A stretch of 10,339 nt of DNA from Bacteroidaceae bacterium (GTDB lineage: Bacteria; Bacteroidota; Bacteroidia; Bacteroidales; Bacteroidaceae), in the NCBI GenBank assembly GCA_900769465.1, contig CAAGGT010000216.1, positions 1-10,339 of the forward strand, in the 5' to 3' direction. The notes under the pieces are model-generated. The model was not told where the DNA came from, did not search any database, and saw only the letters and a program-made list of their open reading frames with translations. Below, one piece after another: positions 1 to 6,035 of the stretch. Made by a program: the position numbers and the translations under genes. Positions within the stretch are counted from its first letter, which is position 1, and every line of letters starts with the position of its first letter.

Positions 1-227
1 AGACTACAGAAAGAATATAAGACAACTGAACAAGGTTAAAAATTGCGAGTAAGTGTGGGGAAATTTACCCACAAAGTGAGCGAAAAAGTTAAAACTACAA
101 TCAATTCTATAAATCAATAGACTATCCCCAAGGCTTAAAGCAAACCGGGGCATCCACACCTTTTTGCTACTGAGCCATCTTTTATCAATTAAAAGCTATT
201 TTTAAATATTTCAGCCTTCACATATAC
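1..227. other. left-edge stretch without a supportable gene
   Basis: AT-rich sequence with stops in all forward frames. Two short open tails enter from the left edge: one frame stops at 37-39, the other runs 16 codons and stops at 50-52. Either could be the end of a gene outside the window, but neither is long enough to identify. No tRNA, SRP RNA, tmRNA or RNase P core motif is recognisable. Some short G/C-rich complementary segments (53-59, 68-73, 126-129, 147-150, 154-159) precede a run of five T at 161-165; they are treated as a weak finding, not as an RNA gene. Confidence 0.4.
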
Positions 228-260
228 AAAAAGCGGCCTCTGCATTTCAGAGGCCGCTTT
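228..260 (-). terminator. intrinsic terminator of the outer-membrane protein gene
   Basis: A perfect 13-bp inverted repeat (230-242 with 248-260, arm AAAGCGGCCTCTG) has a 5-nt loop. Read on the minus strand it is followed by a run of five T (A tract 228-232). It begins 18 bp after the stop codon of the minus-strand barrel gene at 279-929. On the plus strand the trailing T-run is only three bases, so the minus orientation is the better fit. Confidence 0.9.
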
Positions 261-278
261 ATAAGCGATTGGAATCAA

Positions 279-929
279 TTAGAAACGAACACCGAACGAA
301 ACGTCGAATGTTGAATTGAAACCATCAAACTGTTCATATCCGCTATTGAGCATAATGAAACCATAGCTGTACTCCATACCCACTGTAAAGTAGTGGAAAT
401 CGAACTGTACACCGGTGAGGAGACCTGCATCAAAGCGGTTGCTGCCATAATAGGAATTAAAGACACTGGCAGTCTCATAGCCATAATTCATCTCGTAATT
501 CACCTGGCTACCGAAAAGACCTACCGCTGCATAAGGACCGGCCTTGATACCGATTTTCATATCGCGTGGAAGCTCAAATTTCCAGGCCAGACATACAGGA
601 ACCTGCAAATATGTAAGGTTAAGTCTTTGGCTCCAAGATGTTGGTTGCGAACCCTTTACAATAAAATCAACCTCGGGGATAAGGTACAGGCCACTGACAA
701 GATTCACATCATATGAAAATGCCAACTTGCAACAGAAAGCCGAATAGGAAGAGGCTGTTGTTCCTAAAAGATCAGAGAAACCGAAACCGGTCCTAATCTG
801 GAAGTTTTTCTCGCGATAGTTCTCAACCGGGCCATAGTTAAGTCCGTCATACTCATTGAATACACCTCTTTGAGCATTGGCTGTCAATGTGGTAAGCAAA
901 AGCACCACTGCAAAAAACAATTTCTTCAT
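279..929 (-). CDS. PorT-like outer-membrane beta-barrel protein
   Basis: The predicted protein has 216 residues. It starts with a clear Sec signal peptide: Lys at 2-3, a hydrophobic core FFAVVLLLTTLT, and a likely cleavage after ANA at 17-19. The mature part alternates short aromatic beta-strands and polar turns. It contains the YLQVPV segment and the KAGPYAAVG segment typical of the small Bacteroidetes barrel family (PorT / OMP_b-brl_2 type), and it ends in Arg-Phe, as many outer-membrane barrels do. It is therefore most likely an integral outer-membrane protein; the ligand or partner cannot be told from sequence. The ATG at 929 is chosen because the signal peptide begins there. The gene has its own promoter (988-1019) and terminator (228-260), so it looks monocistronic. 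Two adjacent Cys in the barrel (residues 67-68) are slightly unusual. The family call is good; any specific role such as gliding or type IX secretion would be a guess. Confidence 0.85.
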   Translation of the reverse strand: MKKLFFAVVLLLTTLTANAQRGVFNEYDGLNYGPVENYREKNFQIRTGFGFSDLLGTTASSYSAFCCKLAFSYDVNLVSGLYLIPEVDFIVKGSQPTSWSQRLNLTYLQVPVCLAWKFELPRDMKIGIKAGPYAAVGLFGSQVNYEMNYGYETASVFNSYYGSNRFDAGLLTGVQFDFHYFTVGMEYSYGFIMLNSGYEQFDGFNSTFDVSFGVRF

Positions 930-987
930 AAATTATATTTTAAATGTTATACAAATTAAAGATAATGAATAATCCCGTTATCCGCTA

Positions 988-1019
988 CAAAGTAATTAGT
1001 TTTTTTTAACATTAACAAA
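988..1019 (-). promoter_or_regulatory. Bacteroidetes-type promoter for the barrel gene
   Basis: On the minus strand, TTTG (1019-1016) is followed after 20 bp by TTACTTTG (995-988). This is a 7-of-8 match to the Bacteroidetes -7 box TAnnTTTG at the usual -33/-7 spacing. It would start transcription near 983 and give a leader of about 50 nt before the ATG at 929. The mismatch at the second position is the same as in the gal promoter of this window. Assignment is by motif only. Confidence 0.45.
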
Positions 1020-1113
1020 CATAACGAATGAAAAAAATAACGTCACAGCAATTATTTACAATAAATTACATTTTTTCGAGGACACGACAAATCAAGGTGT
1101 CATTGCGTAAAAT

Positions 1114-1126
1114 GCGGAATATCCGC
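1114..1126 (-). terminator. possible weak terminator after the helicase gene
   Basis: GCGGA (1114-1118) and TCCGC (1122-1126) form a 5-bp hairpin with a 3-nt loop, 29 bp past the helicase stop. On the minus strand it is followed by ATTTTACG, a short and interrupted U-tract. It is the only candidate I see before the next gene, but the stem is short and the call is weak. Confidence 0.25.
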
Positions 1127-1155
1127 GCTACACAATCCCTACAAAAGAACACGCA

Positions 1156-2490
1156 TCATCTCATTCTCAAAGGCTGCACCACCGTCTTTATACCCTTTAT
1201 CTTCTTGCCCTCGACAGCCTTTAGCGCTGCACGCATACGGTTAAGCCTCACTGCAACAAAGGAGTAGTTGTCAAAGACTGTAATTGTGCCCACCTCGTCG
1301 GGTTTCAGACCACCTGATTTAATAAAGAAACCGGCAAGGTCGCCACGGCTTATCTTGTCGCGCTTGCCCTTGCCCACATAAAGCACTGTCCATTCGGGAG
1401 CAGGAGGCGGCACAATGCGTTTGGGGAGGGTGTACTCCTCGAGTCCGTCGGGAATGAAATCGGGCAACGGTTTGTTCTCGAAAGCAATGAGATAGACATT
1501 ACCACCGGCCTCCCAACGCGCCGTACGGCCATTGCGATGGGTGAATATCTCGGCCGACAGCGCACGCTGATAGTGGACAATGTGACGCACATCCTTGATA
1601 TCAAGACCGCGTGCCGCAAGGTCGGTACTCACAAGGATATTGGAACAGCCGGCCGTAAAACGGTAGAGCGAGAGTTCGCGCTCCTTCTGTTCCAAAGCTC
1701 CGTGGTATGCGATGGAATGCATATCCTTGCGTTTGAGATAGCTCTGCACCTCGTCGACCGTTTCGCGGAAATTGCAGAATACGATAGCGGGCTCACCACC
1801 AAAGGAGCAGAGCAAGGACGCAAGGCTCTCGAGCCTCCTGTCGGGGGTGGTTGTGAGGGTGTAGAAACGGGTACGCACAGCGGGTTGCTCCCCTCCACCC
1901 CTGAAATCGAGTTTCTCCACATCGGTCGCACCGGCGAACTGTGGGATTTCATCGGCATCTGTGGCCGAAAGAAGGAAACGCGATGCTGCACAGGGCAAGG
2001 CATCCACAAGTTTTGACATCTCGTCGCGGAAACCCATCTCAAGGCATTTGTCAAACTCATCAATGACAAGAAGACGGCATTTGTCCACAGCGAACGAAGC
2101 GCGGCCCAAATGGTCAAGCAGACGGCCTGGAGTACCCACGACAACGGCCGGGGATGCACCGCCAAGCGATGCAATCTCCTGCTCCAACGGGCGGCCACCA
2201 TAGAGGGCCGCAATGTGAAAAGGCGTGCCCATTGAGCGCCACACCTCAAAAACCTGCTTGGCAAGTTCGCGCGTGGGCAACACCACAAGCGCCTGCACGC
2301 ATTTCTCGTTCAACACGAGCCTCTCGAGCAACGGGAGCAGAAATGCCAATGTCTTTCCTGTTCCTGTGGGCGAAAGAAGCACCATACTGTCGCTCCGGCG
2401 GCAATGTGTCACCGCAGCCCTCTGCATGGCATTGAGTTCCTTTATTCCCAATTTGGCCAATGCCTTATCCTGTATTCTTGTCAACTCCAT
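1156..2490 (-). CDS. dbpA: DEAD-box ATP-dependent RNA helicase, DbpA type
   Basis: The 444-residue protein has the full DEAD-box core: the Q-motif region near 15-27, Walker A PTGTGKT at 41-47, PTRELA at 72-77, TPGRLLDH at 120-127, motif II DEFD at 144-147, SAT at 175-177, STDLAARGLD at 288-297 and HRNGRTAR at 318-325. The C-terminus (about 367-444: WTVLYVGKGKRDKI, then the GTITVFDNYSFVAV region) resembles the DbpA RNA-binding domain, which in E. coli recognises hairpin 92 of 23S rRNA. A role in 50S subunit assembly in the cytoplasm is therefore likely. Length is close to E. coli DbpA (about 457). The third residue of motif II is Phe instead of the canonical Ala, and motif VI has Ala where Gly is common. 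The gene starts 13 bp after the sulfatase stop on the same strand and has no visible promoter of its own, so it is probably the second gene of that transcript. The subfamily name rests on the C-terminal domain. Confidence 0.88.
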   Translation of the reverse strand: MELTRIQDKALAKLGIKELNAMQRAAVTHCRRSDSMVLLSPTGTGKTLAFLLPLLERLVLNEKCVQALVVLPTRELAKQVFEVWRSMGTPFHIAALYGGRPLEQEIASLGGASPAVVVGTPGRLLDHLGRASFAVDKCRLLVIDEFDKCLEMGFRDEMSKLVDALPCAASRFLLSATDADEIPQFAGATDVEKLDFRGGGEQPAVRTRFYTLTTTPDRRLESLASLLCSFGGEPAIVFCNFRETVDEVQSYLKRKDMHSIAYHGALEQKERELSLYRFTAGCSNILVSTDLAARGLDIKDVRHIVHYQRALSAEIFTHRNGRTARWEAGGNVYLIAFENKPLPDFIPDGLEEYTLPKRIVPPPAPEWTVLYVGKGKRDKISRGDLAGFFIKSGGLKPDEVGTITVFDNYSFVAVRLNRMRAALKAVEGKKIKGIKTVVQPLRMR

Positions 2491-2503
2491 AACTCAATAT
2501 GTA

Positions 2504-4081
2504 TTAATAGGATTCTACCCAAAATCCTCTGTTATCCTTTATATTCTCAAGTATCTCACTGCAAACGCTCACCAATGCCGTATTGCCGGCTGCGACATTC
2601 TCCCTTTCATTGAATTCGCCATCTACCTTTTTGAACAACTGCGGTTCGGTAGAATACCCCGTTTCAATCTTTGGCCCCCAGGGAACCATCGAGGGGCCGC
2701 CCTTGGGTTCTATATATTTCCATTTGTCAAGAATCAGTGACATTGTGCGGTTGGCCGCCATACCCACAGCAAAGCTGCGGCTTTGGGGCACTTCGCCCAA
2801 CCATACGGCAGCCTCACTCGGGAAACCGTCGGGGGAAAGAGGGGTGCCGCTGCTCACGCCCGCAACGCTTGCCATAACGTCAAGGAAATCAATCTGTGAC
2901 ACAAGTCCTTCCTTAACAGCAGCTTCTTTTATCCTTGCAGGCCAATGAATTATAAGCGGGACACGCGTTCCACCCTCAAAGGCGCTATACTTGCCTCCAC
3001 GCAAGCCACCGGTGGGGCTGTGCGCGCCCACAAGTTCCTCGGCCCTGTCATCATATCCATCATCAAACACAGGACCATTGTCACTGGTGAGTATAATGAG
3101 AGTATTCTCATAAACGCCCTGTTCCTTGAGTGTACGCAGCAGTTCGCCCACACACCAGTCTAGCTGTGCTACGGCATCGCCACGCAAGCCCATTTCACTC
3201 TTTCCGCGGAAACGGGGATGAGGAAAACGGGGAACATGGATGTCGTTCGGGGCAAAGTAGATGAAGAAAGGAGCATTCCCACATCCTTTTATAAACTCAA
3301 TGGCACGAAGGGTTATAGTGTCGGCAATATTCTCGTCCTTCCAGAGTGCAGAACCTCCACCTTTCATATAACCAATACGTCCTATTCCATTGACAATTGA
3401 CATATTATGTCCGTGACTCGATTTCAAATTATAGAGCAGTTCGGGATTTTCGGCACCCGTGGGCTCACCCTCGAAATTGCGTTGATAGCTTACATATATG
3501 GGGGCTACAGAATCGTAGTTCGCCACATTACCGTCTTCAATGAACACGCAGGGTACCCTGTCGGCCGTCGCAGCCATAATATATGAGTGGTCGAACCCAA
3601 TATCGGTCGGTGCAGGCGTGATGGGAGCGTTCCAATCCTGTCTGCCACTCTCGGCACCAAGCCCGAGATGCCACTTTCCAAAGGCCGCAGTGGTGTAGCC
3701 GGCATCCTTGAACACATCGGCAACAGTGTATTGTTCGGGAGAAATTATCATTGCCGCATCGCCGGCAGCAACATCGGTCCCGGGCTTGCGCCAGGGATAC
3801 TCTCCGGTGAGCAAAGAATAGCGCGAAGGGGTACTCGTTGAAGCCACGCAATACGCATTCGCAAAACGCAAACCACCATTCGCCAAACTATTGATATTTG
3901 AAGTGTTAACACCCACTGCTCCATAATATTCAAGGTCACCAAAGCCCAAATCATCTACATATATCATAACAACATTGGGGCGTTGGGCCGAAACACCCGT
4001 CACGGGTGCTTCGGCCTGTGCCATTGCAACGGTTGACATAACCGCCGCAAAGGGTAATGCCGCATTCTTCAACTTGTCCAC
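2504..4081 (-). CDS. secreted S1-family sulfatase (arylsulfatase-like, Ser-type)
   Basis: The 525-residue protein belongs to the alkaline-phosphatase/sulfatase superfamily and should hydrolyse sulfate esters, probably on a glycan. The active-site signature is STPSR at 83-87 followed by LLTG; Ser83 is the residue expected to become formylglycine, which makes this a Ser-type enzyme needing an anaerobic sulfatase-maturating enzyme. Metal and sulfate ligands are visible: DD 43-44, K136 and H138 in GKWHLG, H282 in NDIHVPR, DN 334-335 in TSDNGP, and K364 in RGGKYSAFEGG. A Sec signal peptide covers about residues 1-23 (Lys-bearing start, hydrophobic ALPFAAVMSTVAMA, then AQA) and lacks a lipobox, so a periplasmic or secreted location is likely. 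The start is GTG: an in-frame TAA lies five codons upstream and no ATG precedes the signal core. Substrate and S1 subfamily cannot be given. No polysaccharide-utilisation genes (SusC/D, glycoside hydrolases) are in view. The helicase gene follows 13 bp downstream. Confidence 0.9.
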   Translation of the reverse strand: MDKLKNAALPFAAVMSTVAMAQAEAPVTGVSAQRPNVVMIYVDDLGFGDLEYYGAVGVNTSNINSLANGGLRFANAYCVASTSTPSRYSLLTGEYPWRKPGTDVAAGDAAMIISPEQYTVADVFKDAGYTTAAFGKWHLGLGAESGRQDWNAPITPAPTDIGFDHSYIMAATADRVPCVFIEDGNVANYDSVAPIYVSYQRNFEGEPTGAENPELLYNLKSSHGHNMSIVNGIGRIGYMKGGGSALWKDENIADTITLRAIEFIKGCGNAPFFIYFAPNDIHVPRFPHPRFRGKSEMGLRGDAVAQLDWCVGELLRTLKEQGVYENTLIILTSDNGPVFDDGYDDRAEELVGAHSPTGGLRGGKYSAFEGGTRVPLIIHWPARIKEAAVKEGLVSQIDFLDVMASVAGVSSGTPLSPDGFPSEAAVWLGEVPQSRSFAVGMAANRTMSLILDKWKYIEPKGGPSMVPWGPKIETGYSTEPQLFKKVDGEFNERENVAAGNTALVSVCSEILENIKDNRGFWVESY

Positions 4082-4106
4082 ACTATAGCCGTTTTGTTAC
4101 ATTGAG

Positions 4107-4114
4107 CGAAATTA
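4107..4114 (-). promoter_or_regulatory. possible -7 box for the sulfatase-helicase transcript
   Basis: On the minus strand these bases read TAATTTCG, a 7-of-8 match to TAnnTTTG, and would start transcription about 20 nt before the GTG codon. A TTTC 20 bp upstream is a poor -33 element. This is a motif-level guess. Confidence 0.25.
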
Positions 4115-4171
4115 ACCATTCTGCACCAATTACGGAAACGAGTGCGACAAAATTTTAAAATTCTGCCATTT

Positions 4172-4186
4172 TGACATCGGCTGTCA
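4172..4186. promoter_or_regulatory. inverted repeat TGACA-N5-TGTCA upstream of grpE
   Basis: A perfect 5-bp dyad (4172-4176 with 4182-4186, spacer TCGGC) lies just where the -33 element of the grpE promoter is expected (13 bp before the -7 box at 4200). No TTTG is present at the usual distance and there is no CIRCE element (TTAGCACTC-N9-GAGTGCTAA). The position suits an operator or an activator/alternative-sigma site controlling the chaperone operon. The binding protein is unknown and the function is inferred. Confidence 0.4.
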
Positions 4187-4199
4187 CACAAAAAAGAGG

Positions 4200-4207
4200 T
4201 ATCTTTG
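4200..4207 (+). promoter_or_regulatory. -7 box of the grpE-dnaJ-folC promoter
   Basis: TATCTTTG is a perfect match to the Bacteroidetes -7 consensus TAnnTTTG. Transcription would start near 4211-4212, leaving a leader of about 64 nt before the grpE ATG at 4276. The nearest upstream TTTG (4170-4173) is 26 bp away, longer than the usual 19-21, so the -33 contact may be replaced by the dyad at 4172-4186. Confidence 0.6.
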
Positions 4208-4236
4208 CCGAATGTTCTGCCAAAACAGCATTGGCA
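4206..4236 (+). repeat. imperfect inverted repeat across the -7 box and start of the grpE leader
   Basis: Left arm TGCC-AATG-CTG (4206-4209, 4211-4214, 4217-4219) is fully complementary to CAGCATTGGCA (4226-4236), with only G4210 and T4215-4216 bulged and a 6-nt loop. As RNA, the part downstream of the predicted start (from about 4211) would form a 7-bp stem at the extreme 5' end of the grpE message. As DNA, it overlaps the last two bases of the -7 box. Whether it acts as an mRNA cap-like stem, a thermosensor or an operator is not decidable from sequence. Confidence 0.45.
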
Positions 4237-4275
4237 TACTATTTGTTAAGATAAAAAACAGAAAACATTTGAACT

Positions 4276-4857
4276 ATGAGCGAAAAAGATAAGGAAATTT
4301 TGGATGACGCCGTTGACACCAACACCGACGGTTGCAACGAGGAGGCTTGCACAGAGTGCAACCAACAGGAGGAGAACGTGGAACTGACAGCCGAGGAGAA
4401 GCTGCAGAAAGAGCTTGACGAGGCGAACGGAAAGATTGCCACACTCGAGGACAAATATCTGCGCCAGGTTGCAGAGTTCGACAACTACCGCAAACGCACG
4501 GTAAAGGAGAAGGCCGAGCTTATAAAAAACGGCGGCGAACGTGCCATTGAATCAATATTGCCCGTTCTCGACGATTTCGAGAGAGCACTTGCCAACATGG
4601 CAAAGGATGAGAGCGCAGCAGAAATGATGACCGGTATAGAACTCATATACAACAAGTTCGTGGGAATTCTGAAGCAGAACGGCCTGCAGAAGATTGAGAC
4701 CGAGGGTGCAGTATTCGACACCGACTATCACGAGGCCATAGCCATAATCCCCGCACCAAGCGAGGAACTCAAGGGCAAGGTACTCGACTGCGTACAGGCC
4801 GGTTATACACTGAATGACAAAGTAATACGCCACGCAAAGGTTGCTGTTGGCGAATAA
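4276..4857 (+). CDS. grpE: nucleotide exchange factor GrpE (DnaK co-chaperone)
   Basis: The 193-residue protein is the ADP-release factor for DnaK. It has an acidic, disordered N-terminus (about 1-38, many Asp/Glu with three Cys at 20, 25 and 28), a long helical coiled-coil region (about 38-90) containing EFDNYRKRT at 68-75, and the C-terminal beta-wing domain with the GrpE signature from VFDTDYHEAI (146-155) to GYTLNDKVIRHAKVAV (176-191). Length is normal for GrpE. The ATG at 4276 gives the expected N-terminus. dnaJ begins 9 bp after its stop, so the two are translated from one message, a classic pairing that secures the assignment. The promoter region upstream contains a consensus -7 box and two inverted repeats, consistent with stress control, which is an inference. 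Confidence 0.97.
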   Translation: MSEKDKEILDDAVDTNTDGCNEEACTECNQQEENVELTAEEKLQKELDEANGKIATLEDKYLRQVAEFDNYRKRTVKEKAELIKNGGERAIESILPVLDDFERALANMAKDESAAEMMTGIELIYNKFVGILKQNGLQKIETEGAVFDTDYHEAIAIIPAPSEELKGKVLDCVQAGYTLNDKVIRHAKVAVGE

Positions 4858-4866
4858 TAGACTGAT

Positions 4867-6021
4867 ATGGCAAAACGAGATTACTATGAAGTGCTTGGCG
4901 TGGACAGGAACGCGTCGGCAAATGACATAAAGAAGGCGTACCGCAAGCTTGCGATACAGTACCACCCCGACAAGAACCCCGACAACAAGGAGGCCGAGGA
5001 GAAATTCAAGGAGGCTGCCGAGGCATACAGCGTACTCAGCGACCCCGACAAGAAAGCACGCTACGACCAGTTCGGCTTTGAAGGCGTGAACGGTGCCGGC
5101 GGAGCAGGAGGCTTTGGCGGAGCAGGAATGGACATCAACGACATTTTCTCAATGTTCGGCGACATCTTCGGCGGACGTGGAGGATTCGGCGGTGGTTTCG
5201 GCGGCTTTGGTGGCAGCAGCGCAGGCCCTGCAAAACACCGTGGCAGTGACCAGAGGGTGAAGGTAAGACTCACGCTACAGGAGATTGCAAACGGAGTGAC
5301 AAAGAAATTCAAACTCAAGAAATATGTACCCTGTACGCACTGCAACGGCAGCGGCGCAGAGAACGGTGCCGTAGAGACCTGCCCCGAGTGTAAGGGAACA
5401 GGCCGCGTGGTACGCACACAGCAGAGTTTCTTTGGAATGATGCGTAGCGAGGTTGCATGTCCGCGATGCAATGGCCAGGGCAAGGTAATAAAGACCAAGT
5501 GCCAGCATTGCAACGGCGAAGGCATTGTAATGGGCGAGGAGATAGTAGAGGTGAACATACCCGCCGGAGTATACGAGGGGATGCAGCTGTCAATGCGCGG
5601 AAAAGGAAATGCGGGAAAATTCAACGGCATACCGGGCGACCTGCTGATATTGGTTGAGGAGGAGAAGCACCCCACCCTTGTACGCGACGAGAACGACTTG
5701 ATATACAGCCTGTTGCTCGACATACCGACAGCCGCATTGGGCGGTTTTGCCGAGATACCAACCATCGACGGCAAGGCAAAGGTAACCATTGATCCGGGAA
5801 CACAGCCCGGCAAGGTACTACGCCTGCGCGGAAAGGGATTGCCCACACTCAACGGATACGGAAAGGGCGACATCGTGGTGAACATAAGCGTATACATCCC
5901 CGAGACATTGTCAAAGGATGAGAAGAAAGCCGTCGAAGGATTCCGCAACTCCGAGAACTTCCGCCCCAGCGAAAGCATAAAGGAGAAGATCTTCCGCCGC
6001 TTCAAGAACTTTTTTGACTGA
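4867..6021 (+). CDS. dnaJ: chaperone DnaJ (type I Hsp40)
   Basis: The 384-residue cytoplasmic co-chaperone delivers unfolded clients to DnaK and stimulates its ATPase. The J domain occupies about 4-70 with the essential HPD at 33-35. A Gly/Phe-rich linker follows (about 70-120, repeated GFGG-like units). Four CxxCxGxG zinc-binding repeats are intact: Cys pairs at 156/159, 172/175, 198/201 and 212/215. The C-terminal substrate-binding domains run from about 225 (VEVNIPAGV) through DIPTAALGG to the end, with a KEKIFRRFKNFF tail. All features are those of a full-length type I DnaJ. It sits between grpE (9-bp gap) and folC (14-bp gap), with no terminator on either side. Codon use favours GGC/GGA for Gly and contains many ATA for Ile, unlike the gal transporter downstream. 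Confidence 0.98.
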   Translation: MAKRDYYEVLGVDRNASANDIKKAYRKLAIQYHPDKNPDNKEAEEKFKEAAEAYSVLSDPDKKARYDQFGFEGVNGAGGAGGFGGAGMDINDIFSMFGDIFGGRGGFGGGFGGFGGSSAGPAKHRGSDQRVKVRLTLQEIANGVTKKFKLKKYVPCTHCNGSGAENGAVETCPECKGTGRVVRTQQSFFGMMRSEVACPRCNGQGKVIKTKCQHCNGEGIVMGEEIVEVNIPAGVYEGMQLSMRGKGNAGKFNGIPGDLLILVEEEKHPTLVRDENDLIYSLLLDIPTAALGGFAEIPTIDGKAKVTIDPGTQPGKVLRLRGKGLPTLNGYGKGDIVVNISVYIPETLSKDEKKAVEGFRNSENFRPSESIKEKIFRRFKNFFD

Positions 6022-6035
6022 AAAATAGAGAAGAA

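Noticed and set aside
1028..1267. Small plus-strand ORF of 79 codons between the barrel and helicase genes
   Set aside because: Its second half overlaps the conserved 3' end of the helicase gene, no promoter is seen, and the product resembles no small protein family.
1537..2016. Plus-strand open frame of 159 codons opposite the helicase gene
   Set aside because: It lies entirely antisense to conserved helicase motifs and the predicted protein has no family features.
1629..2288. Minus-strand open frame of 219 codons in another frame of the helicase gene
   Set aside because: It is a shadow of the real reading frame; the product is Arg/Ser-rich without motifs.
4171..4199. TTGACA at 4171-4176 as an E. 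coli-type -35 box
   Set aside because: No TATAAT-like sequence follows at 16-18 bp, and a perfect Bacteroidetes -7 box is present instead; the TTGACA is better read as part of the dyad.
5080..5220. Repetitive GGC/GGA-rich stretch as a DNA repeat
   Set aside because: It encodes the Gly/Phe-rich linker of DnaJ, so the repetition reflects protein composition.
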